Positions 27,877 to 34,539 of a stretch of 64,000 bases of DNA are shown here, piece after piece. The DNA comes from Flavobacteriaceae bacterium R38. Its GTDB lineage: Bacteria > Bacteroidota > Bacteroidia > Flavobacteriales > Flavobacteriaceae. The first letter of the stretch is position 1, and the number at the start of each line of letters is the position of its first letter. The notes beneath the pieces are model-generated. The model made no database searches. It was given only the letters and a program-made list of their open reading frames with translations, and was not told the origin of the DNA. The position numbers and the translations under genes are program-made. Location of the stretch: the NCBI GenBank assembly GCA_009901575.1, contig WXYP01000003.1, forward strand, positions 372,001-436,000. Direction: 5' to 3'.

Positions 27877-28353
27877 ATGAGTAAACTATCATACTACACC
27901 GCAGAAGGGTTAAAGAAATTACGAGACGAATTAAACCACCTTAAAGATATAGAACGCCCAAGAGCATCACAGGCAATTGCAGAAGCCAGAGATAAAGGAG
28001 ATTTATCGGAAAATGCAGAATATGATGCTGCTAAAGAAGCACAGGGACTATTAGAAATGAAAATTTCTAAATTAGAAGATACCTTAGCTAATGCCAGGCT
28101 TATTGATGAATCTCAATTGGATACTTCTAAAGTTTTAGTGTTGTCTACAGTAAAGCTGAAGAACCAGGCTAACGGAATGGAAATGAAATATACTTTGGTT
28201 GCAGAAAGTGAAGCCGATTTAAAATCGGGAAAAATTTCGGTGAATTCTCCAATTGGAAAAGGCCTTTTAGGAACTTCTGTTGGAGATATTGCGGAGGTAA
28301 AAGTACCTAATGGGACTTTAAAATTTGAGATTCTTGAAATCACCAGGGATTAA
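27877..28353 (+). CDS. greA: Transcription elongation factor GreA
   Basis: This 158-residue factor stimulates transcript cleavage by backtracked RNA polymerase. The N-terminal coiled coil has MSKLSYYTAEGLKKLRDEL and the acidic tip RDKGDLSENAEYDAAKEAQ (D41/E44 equivalents present). The C-terminal FKBP-like domain ends SPIGKGLLGTSVGDIAEVKV. I chose the ATG at 27877; the ATG at 27841 lies in the leader hairpin and adds 12 non-family residues. Confidence 0.96.
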   Translation: MSKLSYYTAEGLKKLRDELNHLKDIERPRASQAIAEARDKGDLSENAEYDAAKEAQGLLEMKISKLEDTLANARLIDESQLDTSKVLVLSTVKLKNQANGMEMKYTLVAESEADLKSGKISVNSPIGKGLLGTSVGDIAEVKVPNGTLKFEILEITRD

Positions 28354-28365
28354 TAATTTTTAGAA

Positions 28366-28436
28366 TGTCAGATCGAGCCTGCTTGCTGTAAGCAGGTGAT
28401 TTTTATTAAAAAATCGTATCGGGAACAACTTATAAA
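28366..28436. repeat. Hairpin-containing intergenic repeat after greA (possible terminator)
   Basis: TGTCAGATCGAG is followed by a 7-bp hairpin CCTGCTT/AAGCAGG (28378-28396) and TGATTTTTATT, then GTATCGGGA. The start resembles the widespread flavobacterial TGTCA..TCGAG repeat seen in leuS at 47971. The hairpin plus T-run may also terminate greA. Confidence 0.45.
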
Positions 28437-28456
28437 AACTATACCAATCGAATATC

Positions 28457-28846
28457 ATGGCAAGTATATTTACTAAAATAATTAATGGAGAAATTCCGTC
28501 TTACAAAGTAGCGGAAGATGAAAATTTTATTGCTTTTTTAGATGTCAATCCGAATGCTAAAGGACATACCCTTTGTGTGCCTAAAAAAGAAGTAGATAAG
28601 GTTTTTGATCTGGATGAAGCTACATACGACGGATTAATGAAGTTTTCAAGAAAAGTAGCATTGGCAATTGAAAAAGCCATTAATTGTAAAAGAGTTGGAG
28701 TTGCCATAATCGGATTAGAAGTGCCTCATGTACATGTGCATTTAATTCCGTTAAACGATATGAAGGAAATGACTTTTCAACACAAAGTTCAATTGTCTAA
28801 AGAAGAATTTGAAGCCGTTGCTTCAGAGATTAGCGGTTATTTGTAA
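28457..28846 (+). CDS. HIT family (histidine triad) protein
   Basis: This 129-residue HINT-like nucleotide hydrolase begins ASIFTKIINGEIPSYKVAED and carries the HVHVHLIP triad at about residues 94-101. It probably hydrolyses adenosine phosphoramidates or related nucleotides. It follows greA after about 100 bp, an arrangement common in Flavobacteriia. Confidence 0.93.
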   Translation: MASIFTKIINGEIPSYKVAEDENFIAFLDVNPNAKGHTLCVPKKEVDKVFDLDEATYDGLMKFSRKVALAIEKAINCKRVGVAIIGLEVPHVHVHLIPLNDMKEMTFQHKVQLSKEEFEAVASEISGYL

Positions 28847-28889
28847 CCCTTATCTTCTATTGTTACTTTAAAATAAATATTTACTTTAT

Positions 28890-29090
28890 GTCATTACGAG
28901 GAATTCTTGGTAAAGAATGACGAAGTAATCTTTTAAAATGAAGTTGCTATTAAATGAGAAAAGATTGCCGCGCTACGCTCGCAATGACGTTTTATTACGT
29001 CATCGCGAACAAAGTGAAGCGATCTTTTTAACTAGTGGTAAGAATAAAAAGATTGCTTTGGTTTTTACAAAACTTAGCAATGACGTTTTT
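28890..29090 (+). repeat. Long composite intergenic repeat, copy 1
   Basis: It begins GTCATTACGAGGAATTCTTG and continues through AAAAGATTGCCGCGCTACG, CTCGCAATGACG, CGTCATCGCGAACAAAGTG and a final TTAGCAATGACG. It consists of alternating half-sites of type CGTCATTGCGA / AGCAATCTTTT in both orientations, so it folds into nested hairpins. It matches 31063-31270 in the same orientation across the whole length, with an 8-bp indel. Confidence 0.9.
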
Positions 29091-29165
29091 AATAAGAAGT
29101 TAATTCTCCGACCTATTTTGAATTTTATACGAAATCAAGAATAGTTTTTAGTGGCGGTTAAAGAA

Positions 29166-29195
29166 GCGTTCCGCGAATGAAATGGCTCGGAATGC
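29166..29195. repeat. Short inverted repeat
   Basis: GCGTTCCGCG and CTCGGAATGC are imperfect inverted copies separated by 10 bp, next to the 3' end of the AraC/TPR gene. It may be a terminator-like or repeat-derived hairpin. Confidence 0.4.
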
Positions 29196-29293
29196 GAAGG
29201 AGAAAAAATATTTGTTAGATTTCAAGAAATTCAAAATTAGTCTTGACTTTTTGATTCTTTTGAGTCAAGTCAAAAGAATAGAAAATAAAAAAT

Positions 29294-31015
29294 CTATTTT
29301 GTTACTTTCTCCAATTGTTTCAAAAAATAAGAAGGATAGATCCCTGTACGTTTATAAAATGCTTTAGAAAAAGAATCCGGACTATTAAAACCAATCTCTT
29401 TTGCCATACCCTTAACAGAATAGCGACGAAACTGCTTGTTGTTTTTTAATTGTTCGATAGCATATTCTACTCTCAGATTATTTAAATAATTGCTGAAATT
29501 TTTCTGCTCATAATGGTTTATAACTTTAGAAAGATAATTAGAATTGGTATCGAGTTTTTTAGACAAATCATGAAGTGTAATGGTGTTATTTAAAAATTCT
29601 TTTTCTTGTTCAAACTTTTTTAGCCCATTTTGGATTTGTTCAATAACTTCCTGGGAAATATCATTTATTTTTTTAGATTCCTGCCTGCGCAGGAATGACA
29701 TTTGTGACTCATCAAGATAAACTTTTTGATCTGGATCAGAATTAAGTATTTCTTCAACCCTTTTTCTATAGAATTTTTGTTTACGATAATAGTAAAATAA
29801 TCCACTCCCAAAAATTAATGCCAATCCTCCCGCAATTAAAAAGCCCAAACCGGATTGTTTGTTCTTATTTTCCAACTTTTTGATTAAAGTTTCTTTTTCA
29901 GCAACCAGAAGCGGAATATCATATTCTTTAGTGATTTTAGTATTTAGGTAGTTGAAATTAGCATCTAAGATACTATCAGCTGCCAGCAACTTATCAATAT
30001 ACTTTAATTGATTTTGAATATCTCCTTTCTCTTTATAATAATTGATAAAAGTTTGATAGACTTCTGGTAGTTCCCGAACCGGATCTTGATGAATCTCGTA
30101 AATAGAATCTAATTTTTCAAAGTTTAGAATAGCTTCTTCTTTCTTACCCAAATCTTTAGCTATTTTTCCTTTATAGAGGTGATAATTAATTCTAGAATTA
30201 TGATCATCATCAAAAGGGAAAGCTTTTTGTAGGCTATCTGTTGCAGCTTGATAGTTCTCTTTAAAATATTCGTTGTAGCCACTAATAGAAACAAAATAGT
30301 AATATTCTAAAGTATCGTTTAACTTTAAACTTTCTTTAATCCCTTTTTTTATATAAATGTCTGCTGAATCTAAAGTTCTTAAATGAATATATGTAGAAGC
30401 TATGTTTCGATATAGATTAAGGAAATAAATATCATTAATATTTTCATTATTTGAAAATAGACCTAATTGTTGCAGATAGTTAGATAAAGCTTCTTCATGC
30501 AAACCTGCTATATTTTTAAGTGCCCCTATAGCCTCAAGTATACTAATTTTATGACTTATATTGGTATTGTCTTTTATTGATTCTTGTGCTTTTAGAAAAT
30601 TCGTTAATGCTTTTTTATAATTACCTGAATAATAAAAATCAGTTCCTTTATTTATATACCCAAATATTGGGTAGTTTTCATTTTTGATGTTTTTAGTAAT
30701 TAATAAAATACTATCAGAATACGAAAACCTTATATTAAAATCATTAGTCAAGTAATGTATTTGACTATATGCATTTGCAATTCTAATAGTATCTTTTTCT
30801 TCTTTTCCCTTTTCTAAGTAGGCTTGTGCAAAAACAATAGCCGTAGAAGAATCGTCATCAATCTTTAAATAAGAATCGTAAATATTTTTATAATCTAATT
30901 TTTTTAGAGAATCTATTTTAGCTCTGTCTTTTTGTGTGAATTGTTGTGAAAAACCACTCAAACTGAAAAAGCAAAAAACAAATAATAAGACGTGTTTAAA
31001 AATAGATTGCATCAT
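29294..31015 (-). CDS. Membrane-bound TPR protein with C-terminal AraC-type DNA-binding domain
   Basis: This protein of about 573 residues has a signal peptide (MQSIFKHVLLFVFCFFSLSG), a periplasmic TPR region (about residues 40-360), one membrane helix (FLIAGGLALIFGSGLFYYY, about residues 390-410) and a cytoplasmic AraC helix-turn-helix (about 470-570; NYLSKVINHYEQKNFSNYLN, IGFNSPDSFSKAFYKRTGIYP). It is a one-component transmembrane regulator typical of Bacteroidota. The linker contains MSFLRRQESK, encoded by a palindromic intergenic repeat inserted in frame (29675-29700). The start is taken at MMQS; an ATG at 31036 is also possible. Direct repeats flank the gene. Targets are unknown. Confidence 0.87.
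   Translation of the reverse strand: MMQSIFKHVLLFVFCFFSLSGFSQQFTQKDRAKIDSLKKLDYKNIYDSYLKIDDDSSTAIVFAQAYLEKGKEEKDTIRIANAYSQIHYLTNDFNIRFSYSDSILLITKNIKNENYPIFGYINKGTDFYYSGNYKKALTNFLKAQESIKDNTNISHKISILEAIGALKNIAGLHEEALSNYLQQLGLFSNNENINDIYFLNLYRNIASTYIHLRTLDSADIYIKKGIKESLKLNDTLEYYYFVSISGYNEYFKENYQAATDSLQKAFPFDDDHNSRINYHLYKGKIAKDLGKKEEAILNFEKLDSIYEIHQDPVRELPEVYQTFINYYKEKGDIQNQLKYIDKLLAADSILDANFNYLNTKITKEYDIPLLVAEKETLIKKLENKNKQSGLGFLIAGGLALIFGSGLFYYYRKQKFYRKRVEEILNSDPDQKVYLDESQMSFLRRQESKKINDISQEVIEQIQNGLKKFEQEKEFLNNTITLHDLSKKLDTNSNYLSKVINHYEQKNFSNYLNNLRVEYAIEQLKNNKQFRRYSVKGMAKEIGFNSPDSFSKAFYKRTGIYPSYFLKQLEKVTK
29675..29700. repeat. Palindromic repeat inside a coding sequence
   Basis: AGATTCCTGCCTGCGCAGG followed by AATGACA has an 8-bp perfect stem (ATTCCTGC/GCAGGAAT, 4-nt loop) and is preceded by a T8 run. 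It matches the intergenic palindrome at 27268-27294 in its arms. Read on the minus strand it encodes the MSFLRRQESK stretch of the AraC/TPR regulator, without a frameshift. Confidence 0.88.
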
Positions 31016-31062
31016 AAACTGAAGTGAGTGAGGCAAGATAATATTTTTCTTTTTTTGTATTC

Positions 31063-31270
31063 GTCATTACGAGTAATTCTTGGTAAAGAATGACGAAGTA
31101 ATCTTTTATCTTTTAAAATGAAGTTGTTATTAAATGAGAAAAGATTGCTGCGCTACGCTCGCAATGACGTTTTATTACGTCATCGCGAATGCAATGAAGC
31201 GATCTCTTTGAATAAGCGTTAAAAATAAAGTATTCCCTCAGTTTTTTCAAAATCTTATAATGATGTTTTT
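31063..31270 (+). repeat. Long composite intergenic repeat, copy 2
   Basis: This is a direct copy of 28890-29090. Identity is high through AAAAGATTGCTGCGCTACG and TTTTATTACGTCATCGCGAA (only scattered substitutions and an 8-bp insertion TTTTATCT), then decays in the last 60 bp. Together with copy 1 it brackets the AraC/TPR regulator. Confidence 0.9.
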
Positions 31271-31345
31271 AAATGGATTGTAGGTATAATTCCTTTTCCT
31301 AAGAGAGAAGGTTAGATTGAGGAGAATAAGAGAATTTAGTTGTAT

Positions 31346-31380
31346 ACCCCTCACCTTAATCCTCTCCCAGAGGGAGAGGA
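31346..31380. repeat. CCCTCACC...CTCTCCC(AGA)GGGAGAGG repeat
   Basis: CCCCTCACCTTAATCC is followed by the 8-bp palindrome CCTCTCCC/GGGAGAGG. This sequence type is scattered in many bacterial genomes. It lies 5 bp after the stop of the zinc-ribbon gene (minus strand) and may act as its terminator. Confidence 0.65.
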
Positions 31381-31385
31381 AATCT

Positions 31386-31745
31386 TTAAATAATTTCCTG
31401 GTATTTTAAAACAACCAAAGCAGTAGCAATAACAATAAAACCAATTATTAATCCGTAAAAAAGATTGGTGAATTTAATAGAAGGTCTTCTAGGTTCTATT
31501 TTCTTATTGTAAAAATCGAAAACACGTTCTATGTCATCGGTCCAGTCAACCGGATAAATCGTAGAACTACATTTTTTACACTGAATGGTTTTTGTGAGAT
31601 TTTTGGTAATCTTCATATAAAACCTGTTCTGTTTTATCTTTTGATGACATAATAAAACCAAATCGGTATTCGAATAACAAACAGGGCAATTATTGGTAAG
31701 TTCAGCCTCTTTTATTAAGATGTGTTTTTCTTTTGGGGTTGCCAT
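31386..31745 (-). CDS. Zinc-ribbon membrane protein of unknown function
   Basis: This 119-residue protein has an N-terminal zinc ribbon made from CPVC (about residue 19) and CKKC (about residue 56), and one C-terminal membrane helix (LFYGLIIGFIVIATALVVL). Both ends suggest a small cytosolic metal-binding domain tethered to the inner membrane. It follows the histidine kinase gene by 20 bp and is probably co-transcribed. I do not recognise a named family. Confidence 0.65.
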   Translation of the reverse strand: MATPKEKHILIKEAELTNNCPVCYSNTDLVLLCHQKIKQNRFYMKITKNLTKTIQCKKCSSTIYPVDWTDDIERVFDFYNKKIEPRRPSIKFTNLFYGLIIGFIVIATALVVLKYQEII

Positions 31746-31765
31746 TTTGTTTGATTTAGGTCAAA

Positions 31766-32911
31766 CTAAGGTACGATTTTTAACGAAATTTGCATAACAG
31801 TCCCTTTTTTAGAGGACGAATAAACCCTTACTTTACCATTGTGATAATCTTCAATAATACGCTTTACAAGAGATAATCCTAAGCCCCAACCACGTTTTTT
31901 TGTAGTAAACCCAGGCTCAAAAATAATCTGATGATCACTCCACGGAATTCCGGAACCCGTATCTTTTACTCTTATTTTTGCAAAGCCTCCACTTGAAGAA
32001 ACACTTACCGAAAGTGTACCTTTCCCTTTCATAGCATCTATTCCGTTGACAACCAGGTTTTCTATAGTCCAGCTGAATAACTGAGAATTAATATTGGTAT
32101 AAATAGGTTCTTTGGGCGCATCAAATTCAAAATCGATCAATTTCGAACTTCTTGTTTTTATATAATCATAAGCATCTCTGGCTTGTGCTATTACATCTAG
32201 TTTGTAAAGGGTGGTAGCCGAACCAATTTTTGAAAAACGATCGGTAATCACTTGCAATCTGTCTACATCTTTTTCAATTTCTTCGGTAATGGCTTTGTCA
32301 ACATTTTCAGTTTTTAAAATTTCAGTCCACCCTAATAAAGAAGATAAGGGAGTTCCTATCTGATGTGCCGTTTCTTTAGCCATTCCTGCCCACAATTTAT
32401 TTTGTTCCATTACAGTAGAAGCGCGGTAAAAGAAATAAACCACTCCGCCAAATAAAAAGATAATGAGCAATAATGCTAATGGGTAATATTTTAATTTGTT
32501 TAGTAGATCTGAATTCCCATAATATAAAGTAGCAAGCCTGTCTTCTCCATAAATAACCTGTATCGGAGTATTCTCATAAACAAACTGCCGTATTTTACGC
32601 TGAATATATTCATCGTTTAAAACTTCTTCATTCTCAAAATTACTGGTAGATATTTTTCCTTCAGTGCTTACTAATATCATAGGATTAGAAGTATTAGAAG
32701 CGATAATTTCTAAAGGTAGGTCAACATCTTCTCCGGGAGAGGCCGTAATGAGTGCTTCCTGAGCCGCTGCCCATACCTGCATTTTACGCCTTTCTTCTTC
32801 TTTAAATTTTTGAAAGAAAGAGTATGTATTCCAGAGAATAAGTGAAACGATGAGAAAAGAAGTGATGATTAAAATCCACCGTATAATACTTTTTTGTTTA
32901 CTAAAAGACAT
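31766..32911 (-). CDS. Sensor histidine kinase (orphan)
   Basis: This 381-residue membrane kinase has two membrane helices (about residues 12-30 and 140-160) enclosing a short periplasmic sensor. The phosphorylated histidine is in MAKETAHQIGTPLSSLLGW (about residue 185). The ATPase domain has N box NLVVNGIDAMKG, G1 VKDTGSGIPW and G2 WGLGLSLVKRI. No response regulator is adjacent, so the partner is encoded elsewhere. A TATTTTTG promoter element lies about 40 bp upstream. The zinc-ribbon gene follows. Confidence 0.9.
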   Translation of the reverse strand: MSFSKQKSIIRWILIITSFLIVSLILWNTYSFFQKFKEEERRKMQVWAAAQEALITASPGEDVDLPLEIIASNTSNPMILVSTEGKISTSNFENEEVLNDEYIQRKIRQFVYENTPIQVIYGEDRLATLYYGNSDLLNKLKYYPLALLLIIFLFGGVVYFFYRASTVMEQNKLWAGMAKETAHQIGTPLSSLLGWTEILKTENVDKAITEEIEKDVDRLQVITDRFSKIGSATTLYKLDVIAQARDAYDYIKTRSSKLIDFEFDAPKEPIYTNINSQLFSWTIENLVVNGIDAMKGKGTLSVSVSSSGGFAKIRVKDTGSGIPWSDHQIIFEPGFTTKKRGWGLGLSLVKRIIEDYHNGKVRVYSSSKKGTVMQISLKIVP

Positions 32912-32952
32912 AAAACTTTTAAGTTACAGGTTTAAATATAAAGCAAAAGCTT

Positions 32953-32960
32953 CAAAAATA
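32953..32960 (-). promoter_or_regulatory. -7 promoter element for the histidine kinase operon
   Basis: The minus strand reads TATTTTTG, matching TAnnTTTG, 41 nt before the start codon. Confidence 0.45.
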
Positions 32961-33002
32961 TTGTCCTAAGGCTAAAATCATTTTTTAAGTTCTCTTACTT
33001 CC

Positions 33003-33151
33003 ATACTACTTACCATTTGATTTTACTACAATAAAACATCCTTTTTTATTATAAAACTAAACCAGAACTGTGGCTATGTTTTATTTTTATAAATCATATA
33101 AAGAAAAAAATCATTATTTTCTTTTACAGTAACCCAAATAATAACTAGTAT
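33003..33151 (+). mobile_element. MITE-like element with terminal inverted repeats, copy A
   Basis: This 149-bp element begins ATACTACTTACCATTTG and ends CAAATAATAACTAGTAT. The two ends are imperfect inverted repeats over about 30 bp, perfect at the outermost ATACTA/TAGTAT. It matches 61751-61912: the first 35 bases align without gaps (28 identical), the 3' half (from GGCTATGTTT) is nearly identical, and the size difference comes from an internal indel. It contains no ORF. It lies in a divergent intergenic region, ending 5 bp before the flavin reductase promoter element. Confidence 0.8.
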
Positions 33152-33155
33152 TAGC

Positions 33156-33163
33156 TATTTTTG
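33156..33163 (+). promoter_or_regulatory. -7 promoter element for the flavin reductase gene
   Basis: TATTTTTG matches TAnnTTTG, 20 nt before the ATG at 33184 and 5 bp after the MITE-like element. Any -33 box would therefore lie inside the element. Confidence 0.5.
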
Positions 33164-33183
33164 TCATAGTAATAAGCTTGCTG

Positions 33184-34056
33184 ATGTTATCAATTAATCC
33201 TAAAGATATTTCGATTCCTAAATTACACAGTTATATGCTTGGAGCAGTAGCCCCAAGGCCTATAGCCTTTGCCAGTACAATGGATAAAGACGGGAATCCT
33301 AACCTCTCCCCGTTTAGTTTTTTTAATGTATTTAGTTCTAATCCGCCTTTGATGATTTTTTCACCGAACAGAAAAGGAAGAGACAATACTACAAAAGACA
33401 CGCATGAGAATGTTAAAGAAGTAGGAGAAGTTGTGATCAATGTGGTTAATTATGATATTGTACAACAGATGTCGCTTTCCAGCACAGCTTACCCTAAAGG
33501 AGTTAACGAATTTGAAAAAGCAGGATTGACTATGCTGCCATCAGAATTAGTTAAACCTTTTAGAGTTGCAGAATCTCCTGTACAATTTGAATGCAAGGTG
33601 AGAGAAGTTATTGAATTAGGGCAAGAAGGAGGAGCCGGAAATCTTATCCTATGTGAAGTAGTTAAAATGCATATCAAAGAATCGGTTTTAGATGAGAATG
33701 GAAATATTGATCAACATAAAATTGACTTGGTGAGCAGAATGGGAGGCAATTGGTATGGTCGGTCTAAACAAGGGATATTTGAAGTGCCCAAGCCATTAGC
33801 AGTTTTAGGGATCGGCATTGATCAAATTCCCGATTCCATACGATGGAGTAAAGTACTTACAGGGAACGATCTTGGAAAATTAGGAACTGTTGAAAGGTTA
33901 CCTTCGTCAGACGAAATAAATGAATTTGTAAATAATTCTATTGAAATAAAATCGGTTTTAAGTGCTGCAGACGAAATTAAAGTTCATCAAAAAGCACAGG
34001 AATTTTTAAATAACAATGAAGTGCTTTCAGCATGGAAAGTACTATTAGCTAAATAA
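33184..34056 (+). CDS. Flavin reductase family protein (FMN-binding)
   Basis: This 290-residue protein has a flavin reductase-like split-barrel domain (about residues 10-175), with GAVAPRPIAFASTMDKDG and NLSPFSFFNVFSSNPP as the FMN-binding segments. The remaining C-terminal 100 residues are helical. The ATG at 33184 is preferred over the TTG two codons earlier. The electron partner is unknown. A DUF3127 gene follows within 4 bp. Confidence 0.9.
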   Translation: MLSINPKDISIPKLHSYMLGAVAPRPIAFASTMDKDGNPNLSPFSFFNVFSSNPPLMIFSPNRKGRDNTTKDTHENVKEVGEVVINVVNYDIVQQMSLSSTAYPKGVNEFEKAGLTMLPSELVKPFRVAESPVQFECKVREVIELGQEGGAGNLILCEVVKMHIKESVLDENGNIDQHKIDLVSRMGGNWYGRSKQGIFEVPKPLAVLGIGIDQIPDSIRWSKVLTGNDLGKLGTVERLPSSDEINEFVNNSIEIKSVLSAADEIKVHQKAQEFLNNNEVLSAWKVLLAK

Positions 34057-34059
34057 CTT

Positions 34060-34437
34060 ATGGAGATACAAGGGAAAATTAAAAAGATTGATGAAACTAA
34101 GACTTTTGGAAATAACGGTTTTAGAAAAAGAGAGATGGTCATTACAACAGATGAACAATATCCGCAACATATTTTGGTAGAGTTTATTCAGGATAAGTGT
34201 GATCTTTTGAACAGTTTTCAAGTTGGAGGTGAAGTAAAAGTAAGTATTAATATCAGAGGAAGAGAATGGGTGAATCCGCAAGGAGAAACTAAGTATTTTA
34301 ACTCTATCCAAGGATGGCGTATAGAAAATGTTCAGGCAGAAGGTGGTGCAGAAGGAATGCCTCCGGTTCCTCCAATGGAAGCTTTTGAACCTGCAAATGA
34401 TTTTAAAGAAGAGGACCATGATGATCTTCCTTTTTAA
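34060..34437 (+). CDS. DUF3127 family protein, SSB-like OB-fold with SSB-type acidic tip
   Basis: This 125-residue protein has an OB-fold pattern (MEIQGKIKKIDETKTFG..., VSINIRGREWVN, then a tyrosine/phenylalanine strand) resembling SSB. A Gly/Pro-rich linker follows, then the C-terminus EEDHDDLPF, practically identical to the SSB tip EEDDDLPF at 4676. I infer a small ssDNA- or nucleic-acid-binding protein able to contact SSB partner proteins. It is 3 bp after the flavin reductase gene and is closed by a strong terminator. Confidence 0.8.
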   Translation: MEIQGKIKKIDETKTFGNNGFRKREMVITTDEQYPQHILVEFIQDKCDLLNSFQVGGEVKVSINIRGREWVNPQGETKYFNSIQGWRIENVQAEGGAEGMPPVPPMEAFEPANDFKEEDHDDLPF

Positions 34438-34464
34438 AAACAATATTTGATAGTAAATCATATG

Positions 34465-34503
34465 AAAAGGTATTAGGAAAAATATTTCTAATACCTTTTT
34501 AAG
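34465..34503 (+). terminator. Terminator after the DUF3127 gene
   Basis: The 12-bp stem AAAAGGTATTAG/CTAATACCTTTT has an 11-nt loop and a T-run. Confidence 0.85.
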
Positions 34504-34539
34504 TTAATTATAGTAATTTAAAGGTAAAATTTTTAATTG

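Larger units (their letters stand above)
28847..29293. other. 447-bp gene-free stretch made largely of repeats
   Basis: This stretch contains the 28890-29090 repeat and the 29166-29195 inverted repeat. Short open frames here show no family features and run through the repeats, so I do not call genes. Confidence 0.7.
31016..31385. other. 370-bp gene-free stretch made largely of repeats
   Basis: It holds the second long repeat (31063-31270) and the CCCTCACC/GGAGAGG repeat at 31346-31380. A poor inverted copy of the latter (TTTTCCTAAGAGAGAAGG) lies at about 31293-31310. No gene was recognised. Confidence 0.7.

Noticed and set aside
28938-29144. Open frame of 68 codons on the plus strand
   Set aside because: It runs through the composite palindromic repeat, has no family features and no promoter or conserved start.
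29182-29367. Open frame of 61 codons overlapping the 3' end of the AraC/TPR gene
   Set aside because: Low-complexity Lys/Leu content, antisense overlap with a well-supported gene and no conserved motif.
34045-34461. Long antisense open frame opposite the DUF3127 gene
   Set aside because: The plus-strand frame has a clear fold pattern, SSB-like tip and correct operon spacing; the antisense frame has no recognisable features and includes the terminator.
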